A stretch of DNA of 64,000 nucleotides from Sphagnum magellanicum (GCA_021904315.1 CM038918.1:14833349-14897348); one strand, 5' to 3'; shown: positions 50,345 through 61,870, counted from the first letter of the stretch. Numbers and translations are program-made. The notes: generated by a model not told the origin, from the sequence alone.

Positions 50345-50775
50345 AAATTACAATATCCCCATATGGGTCACAAAATATGCATTGGATTTTTGGACCAAAC
50401 TTGCAATACCTTCATTTGGAGTGAGAGAATAGGGGCTGATTTTTTGGACCAAACATGCAATACTCATATTTGGGTAGGCAAATATACATTGGTTATTATG
50501 TTCTCTTGAATTTTTAATGACATTTTTCATATGCGAGTATTGAATTTTGGGAACGAGTCTTTAATTACTCCAACTTCAAACATTAATTGTCAAAATATCC
50601 AATATTCACATGTGGGTTTTAAAACATGCACTACTTCTTTTGGACTGAACTTGCAACACTCGAATTTGCATGAGAAAATAAGGGCTCATTTTTTATTATC
50701 AAACTTGTAATATCCAAATTTGAATGAGAAAATATACATTGATTGATGTGGTCCAGTGCATTTGAAATGACATTG
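50345..50775 (+). repeat. Diverged tandem duplication upstream of ClpC
   Basis: 50345-50525 and 50590-50775 align with an offset of about 245 bp. Each contains two internal near-repeats of a GGACCAAACTTGCAATAC-type motif followed by a TTTGnnnGAGAnAATA block. No coding content. Confidence 0.65.
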
Positions 50776-50860
50776 ATTTAAGTAGGTAGATAAATGGATA
50801 TGGTCATTGGGTAGGTAAGTAGGGGGTTGGTTGTTAGTTGGTTGGTAAGGCCAAGATGGA
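50776..50860 (+). repeat. GTAGGT-rich tract resembling the 91-bp minisatellite
   Basis: AAGTAGGTAGATAAATGG and TTGGGTAGGTAAGTAGG followed by GTTGGTAAGG resemble segments of the minisatellite at 28650-30215. This may be a single decayed unit. A similar short tract reaches the end of the window at 63968. Confidence 0.4.
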
Positions 50861-51222
50861 AGGCACTTGTTAGTTGAGGTCAGAAATGAGAAAAAAAAAA
50901 AACAAGGGAAAAAGAACCAAGGAAAAAAAAACCTAAGTAAAAACTGAGCACTAAAAAGTTTGACTATGGTATCAGGATGATTAACACAGGTTGAGAAACT
51001 AGATGAAAAATCTGACTCCATCCATCCATCCAGTGGACAGAACGGCCAAGTGGTGCGCTGGTGGGTGCTGCTGCTGGTCCACTGTGGCCGCGTCGTCGTA
51101 GTCTGGGGAACTCGCGAACGTCGCAGAGAACAGACGTACACATGGGTTCCGGATTGAGGCGAGTGGACGGGCTTCGTCGATCGACGTGTTCCCTTCGTTC
51201 GCCAAAAAAGAAGAAGAAAAAA

Positions 51223-51231
51223 TTAGGGTTT
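51223..51231 (+). promoter_or_regulatory. Telo-box (inverted) upstream of ClpC
   Basis: TTAGGGTTT 270 bp before the start codon. Downstream, the leader carries (GTA)n/(GTT)n trinucleotide runs at about 51340-51382. Confidence 0.4.
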
Positions 51232-51500
51232 TTGCTGGATTGTTCTTTACGTTGTTGGAAAAGGGGGTTTGTGCTTCTAGAGAGAACCAGAAGCAGCAGG
51301 AGCGAAGGTCTGCGTGCGCTTGCTTGCGTGCGTGGAAGTGCGTTGTAGTAGTTGTAGTAGTAGTAGTTGTTGTTGTTTTAGTACTTGGGTTTTTGTTGTT
51401 GAGTGTGTTTTTTCTTCAGCTAGTTCTATAGAACGAGGATTTTGGTTGTGTTTTGTGGAGGGGGTTTTTTTTTTCCCTTTTGGTTTGGGGTAAGGTAAGG

Positions 51501-54500
51501 ATGGCTTCTTCTGCTTTGGCACAGTCGTTGCTTTTGCCTGGTTTGGTTGTAAGCTCGCACCATGGCCAGCAGCAGCAGCAGGTTCAAGGAAGAAGCAATC
51601 ACAAGAAGCCCATTGCACCACAAGCGAGCTTAGGGCCGCTGGCAACAAGAGGAGGTAGCAGTAGCGGTCAAATTAGGTCTTCTTCTTATTGTCGTTGCTC
51701 CAGGAAAAAAACAACAGTAGTAGCAGCAGCAGTTGCGTTTCATTCCTTCTCTGGTATGCGGAGGGCGGTGGCAATCGATTCACTGGCTTCTTCTGTGGGT
51801 GGTCGAGGTAAGGATTTCAGCTCTGTAGTAGCCGCAGCGCTTGACGTGAAGAGGAGGCAGTATGGTGGTCCATGGACTACTCCTGCTGCCAAGCGTGGTG
51901 TGGTGACGGCTATGTTCGAGAGGTTCACCGAGAAGGCCATCAAAGTCATCATGTTAGCACAGGAGGAAGCTCGACGCTTGGGCCATAACTTCGTCGGCAC
52001 GGAGCAGATTCTGTTGGGCTTGATTGGCGAGGGTACCGGCATCGCTGCCAAGGTCTTGAAGTCCATGGGCGTGAATTTGAAAGAGGCCCGCGTTGAAGTC
52101 GAAAAGATTATAGGAAGAGGGAGTGGATTCGTGGCTGTGGAGATTCCTTTTACCCCTCGGGCTAAACGGGTGCTGGAGTTGTCCTTGGAAGAAGCCCGAC
52201 AGCTTGGTAAGCTTATTTCTGTTCTTTTTTTGTTCTTGAGCTTACAAGTATGTGTGGAGATGTTAGGAGATGTGAGCAGATGTGCCAGGGGTTTGGAGAT
52301 GGGACATAGAGGGTTTGTTAAACTTCAGAGAGTTGTTGTGCGGGCTGTCTGTCTTGCAGGACATAATTACATTGGGACAGAGCACTTGCTTCTGGGTCTG
52401 TTGCGGGAGGGAGAGGGTGTTGCTGCACGAGTTCTTGAGAACCTGGGAGCAGACCCCAGTAACATTCGCACACAGGCATGTACACCATACCATCTTGTTG
52501 GACCCACCCACCCACCCACTCACTCATCACTCTTTGTGTAGTTGTTGTGAGATATATGCAAACAAATCCTCTTTTTTTGTTCCTGGTGTGGGGGGTTTGT
52601 GATTGACGTTACCACTATCTGCTCCCTGATTGGAGTTGCAGGTAATCCGCATGGTTGGAGAAAGTACAGAGGCAGTGGGTGCAGGAGTGGGTGGTGGTAG
52701 CAGCAGTAATAAGATGCCCACACTGGAGGAGTATGGCACCAACTTGACCAAGCTTGCGGAAGATGTAAGTTAGTGTTTTGCAGTAGTTGATTGATTACCC
52801 ACATCATCTTGAGAGAGGCAAGTATCAGGAATGTCTTTTGTGGTTTTTTTTCCTGACTTGGTTCATATGCATTGCTAAGTCTTCTTCACTTTGTGATGGT
52901 GCAGGGCAAGTTGGATCCTGTTGTGGGAAGGCAGCAACAGATTGAACGTGTGACTCAGATCCTAGGTCGTCGGACAAAGAATAATCCTTGCCTGATTGGA
53001 GAACCTGGTGTCGGCAAGACAGCCATTGCAGAGGGCTTGGCTCAACGAATTGCGTCTGGAGATGTGCCAGAGACTATTGAGGGGAAGAAGGTATGGTCCT
53101 GGAAAGAATTTATTTGTCAAAGAGTTAGTTCTGGCTGGATGGCTGTGGTATGAGACAGTCAGTTCCTGGATCTGCACTCTTCTTGCTAGATCTTGTTGTC
53201 TAGCCATTTTTGAATCTGTGAAAAAGTCATTTCTTTTGGGATCATGAATGGTAGGGGGGATTCTCACACGGGTTTTTCACCTGGCAGGTTATTACTCTTG
53301 ACATGGGATTGCTTGTGGCTGGCACTAAATATCGTGGAGAATTTGAGGAGAGGTTGAAGAAGTTGATGGAGGAGATCAAGCAGGCAGATGATATCATTCT
53401 TGTTATTGATGAAGTGCACACTCTCATTGGTGCGGGTGCTGCTGAGGGTGCCATTGATGCTGCAAACATTCTGAAGCCTGCACTGGCACGTGGTGAACTT
53501 CAGGTAAACAAACATCTGTGATAATAAAGTCCATGCTTCCTCTAATTGGTGCAAACTCTCATTCCTTGGGTATAGAGTTTGCACTGCTCAAGCACTAGGA
53601 AGGTTGCATCAAAATATAAGCAGTTGTGGCTGTATGGTAGTTTTGGTGCTGAGATTTTTGTGCCTTCTTCTCCAGTGTATTGGAGCCACTACTCTTGATG
53701 AGTACAGAAAGCATATTGAGAAGGATCCAGCTTTGGAGCGTAGATTTCAGCCTGTCCTGGTTCCAGAACCAACAGTGGAAGAAACCATCCAGATTCTTAA
53801 GGGGTTGAGGGAGCGATATGAGATCCATCACAAACTGCGGTACACTGATGAAGCTTTGGTTGCAGCAGCACAACTATCCTACCAATACATAAGGTGCCAA
53901 TCTGAGTTTGTTGAATGAAATTTTTGGTGTCTTGTGATGCGTGTGGAGTTCATATAGTAAATCATTCGCTTGTGGGTGGTTACCTTTCTTGACAACTGCC
54001 TTGAGAGAGTCAGCCATGTTTTTCAGCAGTGTTTGAATAAGCAAACTTGTTGGTTTGTTCTTCTTTGATTTGCTGGTCTGAATCTTGCATAGCAAGCAGC
54101 AGTGTTGCACTGCTTCCAGGTTCTGATATTGTCAGTGATACATGTGCAGTGACCGCTTTTTGCCTGATAAGGCTATTGACTTGATTGATGAGGCTGGTTC
54201 TCGTGTTCGCCTTCGCCATGCCCAGGTGAGTGAGCAGTAGGAAGACTCATTTTATTTGTCATGAGTTTATGTTGCAATCCTGCAGTATGTTGAAGTAGAC
54301 AATAACTTTCTGTGGTTGAAAATGGCTGACACAGCTACCTGAGGAGGCAAAAGAGCTTGACAAGGAACTCCGGGCAATTACAAAGGAGAAGAATGAGGCT
54401 GTTCGTGGCCAAGACTTTGAGAAGGTATTCCTTCTGCCAACTCACGTGCAATCCCTACTGATGAAACTGGTCATGTGCCTGTGAGATATAGCCTTTTGTC

Positions 54501-56108
54501 TGCATTTGACTGGATTGCACATTTTGGGCCTGGAGTGTACAGGCTGGAGAATTACGGGATCGTGAGATGGAGTTGAAGGCTCAAGTTACAGCCATTCTGG
54601 AAAAGGGCAAGGAGCAGTCCAAGGCAGAAAGTGAGGCAGGAGAGGCAGGCCCAACAGTGGAAGAATCAGACATTCAACAAATTGTGTCTGCTTGGACAGG
54701 CATTCCTGTAGAGAAAGTATCAACTGATGAGTCTGATCGGCTACTGAAAATGGAGGGTACTCTTCACCAGCGTGTGATTGGTCAGGATGAGGCTGTGAAG
54801 GCAATCAGTCGGGCTATTCGCAGGGCACGGGTGGGACTTAAAAGCCCTAGTCGACCCATTGCAAGCTTCATCTTCTCAGGTCCAACTGGTGTGGGCAAAT
54901 CAGAGCTGGCCAAAGCATTGGCCTCATACTACTTTGGATCTGAGGAGGCAATGGTAAGGCTTGATATGAGTGAGTTCATGGAGAGGCACACAGTCTCAAA
55001 GCTCATTGGATCTCCACCTGGGTATGTGGGTTACAGTGAAGGTGGGCAGTTGACAGAAGCTGTCCGTCGACGACCATATACTGTGGTCCTTTTTGATGAG
55101 ATTGAGAAGGCTCATCCTGATGTGTTCAACATGATGCTTCAAATTCTGGAGGATGGCCGTCTCACAGACAGTAAAGGCCGAACTGTAGACTTCAAGAACA
55201 CACTTCTGATCATGACTTCAAATGTGGGTAGCAGTGTGATTGAGAAGGGTGGTGGTGGCATTGGGTTCCAGTTGGACTATGGTGAGAAGGACTCAAGCTA
55301 TAACCGAATCAAAAGTTTGGTGAATGAAGAGCTAAAACAGTACTTCAGGCCTGAGTTTTTGAACCGTTTGGATGAGATCATTGTCTTCAGGCAGCTCACC
55401 AAGACTGAGGTTAAGGAAATTGCAGACATAATGTTGAAGGAGGTATTTGAGCGGCTCAAGAAGAAGGAAATTGATTTACAGGTATGAGCTATTGCCTGTT
55501 TTCTCACTTGCTAGGATAATCTTGGACTTTGTGTGTTGTTGTCTATCTGGGAGGGGTGTTAAGGACATTATGGGTTATGTCAAAGACATTTCAGTGTGCA
55601 TCCTCGAAGATTTGAAAGTTTTCATTGTGCGTGGATGTATACGTCATATAGATCTGCACAGAATTGCACATTCCAAGAAGCACTGTAGACTTGGAGCTTA
55701 TCAGTGAGATCTTGCTTTTGAGAACTTTGCTTGGAGAATGTTTTTGATTTGCTTGTCAGTGGCATCCCTTGACCAAACTGGATGAATCTGATGCAATGCA
55801 GTCGTCTGTTCTGAAGCTTATTAGTTAAAATTTATGTTCGTTGTGATTCCTGTGGGCAGGTAACAGAGAGGTTCAGGGACCGTGTGGTGGATGAGGGCTA
55901 CAGCCCCAGCTATGGAGCTCGTCCATTGCGACGTGCTATTATGAGATTGCTGGAGGATAGCATGGCTGAGCGTATGCTTGCAGGAGAGATCAAGGAAGGT
56001 GACTCTGCCATCATTGATGTCGACTCTGAGGGTGGGGTGACTGTTTTGAATGGCACTACAGGTACTGCTTCAAGTACAGCTATTGAGGCTCCTGCTGGCA
56101 TTGCCTGA
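51501..56108 (+). CDS. CLPC: Chloroplast Clp protease chaperone subunit ClpC (Hsp100/AAA+)
   Basis: Stromal AAA+ unfoldase that feeds substrates to the ClpPR protease and helps protein import at the inner envelope. Ten exons: 51501-52206, 52360-52475, 52642-52764, 52905-53090, 53288-53503, 53676-53893, 54150-54225, 54335-54424, 54543-55481, 55860-56108, giving 972 aa with all phases consistent. Residues 1 to about 136 form a Ser/Arg/Ala-rich transit peptide, longer than in Arabidopsis. The Clp N-domain repeats start at [12 protein letters not shown] (138). NBD1 has GEPGVGKT (347-354) and IDEVH. The UVR-type middle region is [20 protein letters not shown] (about 560-579). NBD2 has GPTGVGKS (690-697) and LFDEIE (760-765). 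The ATG at 51501 is preferred to the one at 51453 because it starts a typical transit peptide. Intron 2 has a GC donor. Confidence 0.96.
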
Positions 56109-56976
56109 GTGTTACATACCAATACCTATCAGAATGTGGTAATGCGAGGGGGCCAACATCAGAGTAGGGAAGTGTAGTCATGTCCTTAAGCAGTGACAAA
56201 CATTTTGGAGATTTCTTTGCTCCCTTTACCGTCACAGGTCCATTTAGCAAAGTGCATGATTTCTGGTCATGTACATTCTTTCTCACAATGTGAATCTCTT
56301 CTCAAGAAGAGTCGTTGCGCATAGTTGCAAAATTAAACCATTTATCACTTGAGCATTTGACTTCACCAGCAGCAATTGGAAACTGGATTGGATGTTATTC
56401 CTTTGTTGTGATATTCCCCTTCGGTGGGTAGTGTGACATGTTGCTGCTTTCCAGGTTTGCTGATTGCATATTTGTAGCACTAGTGAACCAGAATTGCCTG
56501 AGTTGTGGGCTTGCAAATTTGCAACTGGAAGTGGAACTGCGAAGATTCTCTTGGAAAGGGTATCAGCAAAGTAAAGTTTCCTTCTGTGTTCCATCTTATG
56601 AGCTTCATTGCATTGAACCAATTTACTTGGAATTGACCTAATCAGTTTCATGGCATTGTACGTTGTGGCACTGAGGAGGAATGAGAGATCAAATTTCTGC
56701 TTTCCATTCTTCACGCTACTATACATGGTGCACCAAGGATAATTCCTCAATTTTATCTCAATCATATTGCAATTCTCTTCAGGAAACGTGGAATTTAGTG
56801 GATCCAAATGATTCAGATTCGAAGCAAAAGAAAATGCTGCAACTTGGTGTTTATCAAGTAGTGTGGGTCTGTGAGCATGTCCCAAAAATAGACACAAACT
56901 TGGTTTTATGGCAGAAGATTTGGAGTGGCATTGTTCACTGTAACCACAAAAGTCTAGGGCAGTAGAATTTATTGGC
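56109..56976. other. Convergent spacer between ClpC and Ycf54-like gene
   Basis: About 870 bp holding the 3' ends of two converging genes. The 239-codon minus-strand frame at 56283-57002 has no family features and overlaps the true last exon of the next gene in another frame. Confidence 0.6.
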
Positions 56977-58860
56977 TCAATGCCATACACCACCTCCTCC
57001 AACTAGTGTGTCACCTGAGCTCAAGCATGACTGCAATGCATTTGGAACTGCTGTTGAAGGAGACACAAACTTTCCTATCACTACCTGCAATTTATTTGTA
57101 ACCATAATCAGCAAAATCCAAAAAGTAAGAAGATGAAACAGAGAACACAACCAGGTCTTACCACCTATGTACAGAAAAAGTAGCTAGACACGGAAGGATG
57201 GGTTACCTGGGGAAGGTGACTTTTTACATATGAAAGCATCCAGTCACCATTAGTTGACAAAATTGCTGCTGTCGGTTTTTCTAGACAGGCACTCAAATCC
57301 TGTAACTCTGGGTGGTTATTGAGAAATGATGGCTCCAATACAAGCCAGACATCTCGTGGTCTCTGTGCCCTGTGTTTCCCAATCCCAACCCAACAAAAGA
57401 GACATGAATGCTCACTTAGATTGCCTGACATACAGCCCTTACTTAGTAGTTGCACTTCTCTTGCTTTTACTCAGTGCCATCCATTCATACAAAGACTTGT
57501 TCAGACAGCAGATGGCACCATCTTCTGAGGCACCAGTTGCATGCAACAAGACATATAGTACAAGCCTGGGAAAAATATATCATGCATACCTTTCAGCTTT
57601 CTCAATTCCATCTTTTAACACAGACTCCAGCAATGCTCCTTGCAGCCTGTAAAGGATATGTGAGAAATTGGTGTTGCTGAAACTGTTTCAGACATGACCT
57701 ATTGCAAGTAGGGTTTAGCATTTCTATGCACAGTTTCCATAGGGTCCCCAGTTTGGAGGAATACATAAATGAGCCCAAGTCTAAGTCCACATTTGCAACA
57801 TCAAACTTCATGTTCCAAAAGAACATAGGAAAGCAAAGACTTGTGAGCAATCTACACTAACCCAAAAACTAGTGTGGCATCATCATATTTCATTATAGAT
57901 GTGCAGAATCAATCCTCTGTGAATCTAGTATGTTTCTCCTAGAGCACTTATCAATGAGTTGCAAAGTTTTCGCAGGGTGTTAAAATGCTTACATAAGTGA
58001 TTGGGCGTTTGCCACAGCAAAGTACCAAAGCTGGAGACACCCATAGAAAACATGATCTTCCCCTCATAAATTCACTGCCCACAAACCCTAAATTCTAAAC
58101 CCTAAACTACCTCTAAAAATGCATGTCTCTTGAGTGCAAAAACAGGGGACTTCAAAATTACAATTCAAGAAACTTTGGTTCAACAGATATGGGTTTTGAC
58201 ATCCATGATGCAATGCAAATTTACAAAGTAAATCAATCACTGGAGGAGCATCAGAGTTATTACAACTTGATAATAGCAGATTGAGAGATTCATCAAGGTG
58301 AATGCATTTGGAGAAATGAGAGAAGCTGGCTGATGATTTCCTTGATTTGCAGGATCCTCCCGGAAACCAGCTTGCTTGATGATTATTTTTCTTTTCAAGA
58401 TCTTCACATAGAAGAGAGGCTTCTTAGAATTTTAGGGTTTTGGAACAAAGCACACGTGAAAACACACTCAGATGCGCAGAGACATACACACCTGAGGCTG
58501 TTTGGAATCCAAATCTTGAATGGTTTTGTCAAGCTCCTCATCAGAGTTGGGATCAGAAGCCGAGGCACTGAATCCACTTCTTCTTGTTCTTCTTCTTCGC
58601 CATTGATGCGAGCTGGAGAAATCCTTGTTGATCTGCTGCACATTCCTGGAATATCCAAATTGGGTTCTGAATCTCAAACTGCTGCTAAAACTTGTTTGTC
58701 CACAAAAACTGTGGGACTTGAGAAACCGGCAACCAGAAGAAGAAGACGATGGGTCGCAGAAGAAGAAGACTGATGAAGAAGTAGAAAAACTGAAGAGAGT
58801 GAAACAATGGCACTCAGCAACAGCAGCAGCAGCAGATGACGACGATGCAAAAACCGACAT
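56977..58860 (-). CDS. YCF54: Plastid Ycf54-like protein (chlorophyll cyclase-associated family), divergent
   Basis: Five exons on the minus strand: 58860-58492, 58029-57992 (38 nt, approximate), 57646-57590, 57369-57207, 57084-56977. Joined length is 735 nt (244 aa) with all phases matching. Exon 1 encodes a Ser/Phe-rich presumed transit peptide and a linker (SDEELDKTIQDLDSK). The other exons encode one compact domain starting LWYFAVANAQSLM. It continues with RDVWLVLEPSFLNNHPEL, AAILSTNGDW, YVKSHLPQVVIGKF, and ends DTLVGGGGVWH. The pattern follows Ycf54/LCAA, which stabilises Mg-protoporphyrin monomethyl ester cyclase (YYxALA, DFWxVIxPxFL, AxVSTN, VKLRLxxVLxGxF). Two usually conserved residues differ: the Phe of DFW is Val, and the Arg of KLRL is His. 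The ending is also unusual. It converges with ClpC. Confidence 0.7.
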
Positions 58861-58982
58861 CGTGACTGCTGCCGCTGCTGCTACTACTACTACTGTCTCT
58901 TACCAAAAACCCTACACATTCCAACAATTCCTTTGAAACCCTGGTTCTCTTTGCAACTCCTTGCAAATCCCTCAGTCTTACT

Positions 58983-58998
58983 AAACCCTAAACCCTAA
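58983..58998 (-). promoter_or_regulatory. Double telo-box upstream of Ycf54-like gene
   Basis: AAACCCTAAACCCTAA on the plus strand, 120-140 bp upstream of the minus-strand start codon. Further AAACCCTAAA copies lie in intron 1 (58084-58108). Confidence 0.5.
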
Positions 58999-59162
58999 TC
59001 CTGGGAAGCAAACGACTGAATTTGCATGGTTTTGGCAACATGGGTATCGACGCTTTTTCTCTGTAGCTTTTTTAATATAAAATTAGAGACTTCATCTAAA
59101 TTCTTTGGAACAAATTCTGCATCATTGTTCAGAGACTTAGGGCAACTTTATGAATTCAAGCA

Positions 59163-59450
59163 ATATTATTGGTCGAAAGCTTTAAATTGGTCCCAAGGCC
59201 TTTAAACGAGGGTCCAAGACCAAAAAGTGGCAAATTGAGGCTAAACCTACATGGCACCTGTTTTGGAGGGAAAATCAATTGGTTCAGACCAAATAACAGG
59301 GCTAAAAGGGGAGCTCCTGATTTAGAGAACCAAGAATCAGGCTATGGACCAAGGTACAGTCCAACTCAAGAATTCAATTTGCTTCAAATCAGTCCAAATT
59401 GGCTCCTAGGAAATTGGACCCTGGACCCTCGTCTAAAGTGGGCCTAAGGC
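59163..59450 (+). repeat. Dispersed repeat R1, copy 2
   Basis: Counterpart of 5474-5760, same orientation, about 70-75% similar by eye. It lies just beyond the Ycf54-like promoter. Confidence 0.7.
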
Positions 59451-59690
59451 TAATCCAACAGTCTTAAGCAGCAGCAGAGAATTCAATACCACATACATTT
59501 TTACGAGAGAGTGGTTGCAATTTTGTGCAAGGAGCTTCGCAATAATTCACATTACATTTGGGAGAACTTTTAGTTTGGGCAATTTGATCTCCACTTCATT
59601 CCATTGCCGGTTGATAGTAGATTGCAAGAGTTGACATAGAAAATCGTCCCAGGGAGAGAGAGACAAAGAGACAGAGAGACCGAGAGGGTT

Positions 59691-60910
59691 TTAAGCAGCT
59701 CCTGCTTTGTAGGCGGGATTAACAACATTATCAAGACCAATGGTGACTCTGATGCTTTGGATTACATCTCCCACTTTGAAATCTGCCAATAGGTCAGGGT
59801 TGTCTGTAACATATCATATGCACAAAATGGGAACCAACATTAACTTTTCTTTCACTACACACCCATACAAACTTATAACTGTAGTGAATCACAGTTGATG
59901 ATCTCAATTTTCAAATAGAGAATCCAGATAACTCATTTTAGAGCAATCCTCCAAAAAGAAAGAAAGAAAGAAATGGATTCTGATTCAAGACATGGGTGTT
60001 CAGATTCAAGAAAAACCATTGAAGCACTACCTCAAGCATTGCACAACATTAAATGGGCGCACTGTCACCGTCAACCATTATTTTCCAGTGGAATAGTGCG
60101 AACTTTGCCAATAGTAGGGGTCCACAAAGCCCTCATATGGACCCTCAGGATCTCTCATCTATACCACGAATCCATCCACCACACAAGATGCAAAAGGAAA
60201 CATAATCGATCTGCTATGCCAAAATACAAAGGAAACATTATCAATTGCATATTCATGAAACATCTCCTGAACAGTAGTAACCCATACATACATTTGAAAA
60301 TCCAGGAAATCTGGTGATGCTTGATCCTCGTCCCTTTTCTTGGGTTATTGACATTGATATGATGAGCAATCCACAGTTCTACAACAGTCCTGGTCTATTA
60401 TCAACTTTTGAACATACCAGCTTCATCATCCCTTGTATGGGGTATTTTTATTAAAAAAATTCATACCCGGTCTCCTCCTGGTATTGGGTCTTCTCTAAAG
60501 CTTAGCACATTCCTTGTAGTATTGCATCAAAAACTGAGTTTTGGATGGTAATGAGGCAGGTACAAAGCTGGTACTGAAATTATAAAACATACCTCTTTGG
60601 ATTTCGATGTATGTTTTTTCCCAGATGACGTAGGTGGAAATCGCATTCAACAATAATGTCAAGAAAGTTTCCTACAGGTAAAGGAGCATTGTAGCCATAA
60701 ACCACCATTTGAAGCAAATGCTCTTTGGATGTTAAACACTAAACCCTGAACCCTTTCACCTTCACTTTCATCTCTGCAATCCCCTCCCCTCCCATCCTCC
60801 CTCTTCAGCAATGGCTTATTTGCAAACTCCTCAGGTATGATGTAGGGAAATCTAGCCACCATTGCTGCACCTCTATGTTTGCACCCACAAAAAAACAAAA
60901 CTTCAAAACC
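59691..60910 (-). pseudogene. CYP38: Decayed thylakoid-lumen cyclophilin, CYP38/TLP40 type
   Basis: Collinear minus-strand fragments match the cyclophilin half of CYP38. RFPYIIPEEFANKPLLK is at 60800-60853. AEMKVKVKG, in another frame, is at about 60752-60778. VVYGYNAPLPVGNFLDII is at about 60650-60706 (family: LDGYNAPVTAGNFVDLV). DGFVV, then an in-frame TAG where the family has Gln, then RDPEGPYEGFVDP is at about 60119-60180. Next comes a frameshifted VRTIPLE piece. The final exon, [18 protein letters not shown] to AYKAGAA and a stop, is intact at 59691-59820. The segment with the FGT-AMAR and SSQVFWLLKE motifs is missing, as is everything N-terminal. Stops, shifts and missing parts make it a pseudogene. 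Intact CYP38 acts in photosystem II assembly in the lumen. Confidence 0.78.
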
Positions 60911-60998
60911 CCTCATGCAATTGACAAACTGATAGTCTGATAGGCTTTTGTACCCAAAACCACTTAGTCTAAAATTGTTTGGTTCATATGTGAAGGAA

Positions 60999-61000
<2 letters not shown>

Positions 61001-61043
<43 letters not shown>
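61001..61043. repeat. (AG)n microsatellite
   Basis: About 20 AG units with one interruption. Confidence 0.97.
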
Positions 61044-61539
61044 TGGGTTTCATGGTTCTATGGTTTTGAAGACCGCATTTAACCATTTTACAAATCAATC
61101 CTTGTATTTAGGATCAAACACTATGTCCTTGAGTTGTATACTACTAAATACAAAGGCTAAATATGTTGCCTTTTATGTTGTTAACCTATTTTGATGTTTA
61201 CTCAAAATCAAATCAAAAGTACTCTAGTTTCGTTCACCCCTTGAAGCCATGTCACTTGACTTCAAGAAATTTCACAACAAACTTTTGGAGCTCCAATGTC
61301 TCAAATCCATACAATTTCCACCAAACATATGTTGGCATTTCTTTGGGATTAAAAAAATTTACAATATCTTAAAAAAAACCTTCCATATTTTTGTGCGATG
61401 CCGATTTTTTAAAAAACAAACTTGATCAAGGACATCAAAAATCGAGTTAATATCAAATATCAAGTTAACATCAAAGTTCAAGTTAATATGTTTTTAAAAC
61501 TCAAGTAATTGATGTTAACCATGAGCATCCAAACCATGA

Positions 61540-61870
61540 GCATTGCATCCATTAAAGACATGTGTGAATATTTTTCAATTAAATGACTAGATTGCTTGCA
61601 AACAATAACGGTGTCCATCACCATTTGTGCCACATTTGATGACCCTACCTCATCAATTGTAAATGACCTGTCGTTTGCAATATAGTTTGCAAGTTTCTCC
61701 CTTTTGCTTCTATTAACATCCTTTAGAAAATTCTCCCTTGTAAGACAAACACTTCAAATGTTTAACAAAGGTTTGTTAAAACTACTTGACCATTCATCAA
61801 AGGTTATTGTATAACTTGAATCAACCCAAGTTGCTTTTACAATTTTCAAATCTTGCATCAAATCATTTTT
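61540..61870 (-). pseudogene. DUF659/hAT-like transposase fragment
   Basis: The minus strand reads VKATWVDSSYTITFDEWSS, then FNKPLLNI, a stop, SVCLTRENF, EKLANYIANDRSF and SNVAQMVMDTVIV. The order T-x-x-D-W, N-x-P-L-(I/L)-N, and V-x-x-V-x-D-T/N is that of DUF659 domains associated with hAT transposases. At least one in-frame stop interrupts it, and no flanking domain is seen. Confidence 0.55.

Larger units (their letters stand above)
46240..51000. other. AT-rich spacer, no recognisable gene
   Basis: A 4.8-kb divergent intergenic region between the OB-fold gene and ClpC. It contains a (TA)n run at 47472-47494 and a small tandem duplication at 47136-47210. A duplicated ACATGTTTC-A/G-ATGGG block lies at 48441 and 48522, with pyrimidine-rich low complexity at 49490-49730. 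No conserved reading frame. Confidence 0.55.

Noticed and set aside
56283-57002. 239-codon minus-strand open frame after ClpC
   Set aside because: No recognisable domain. It overlaps the true last exon of the Ycf54-like gene in a different frame, so the length looks fortuitous.
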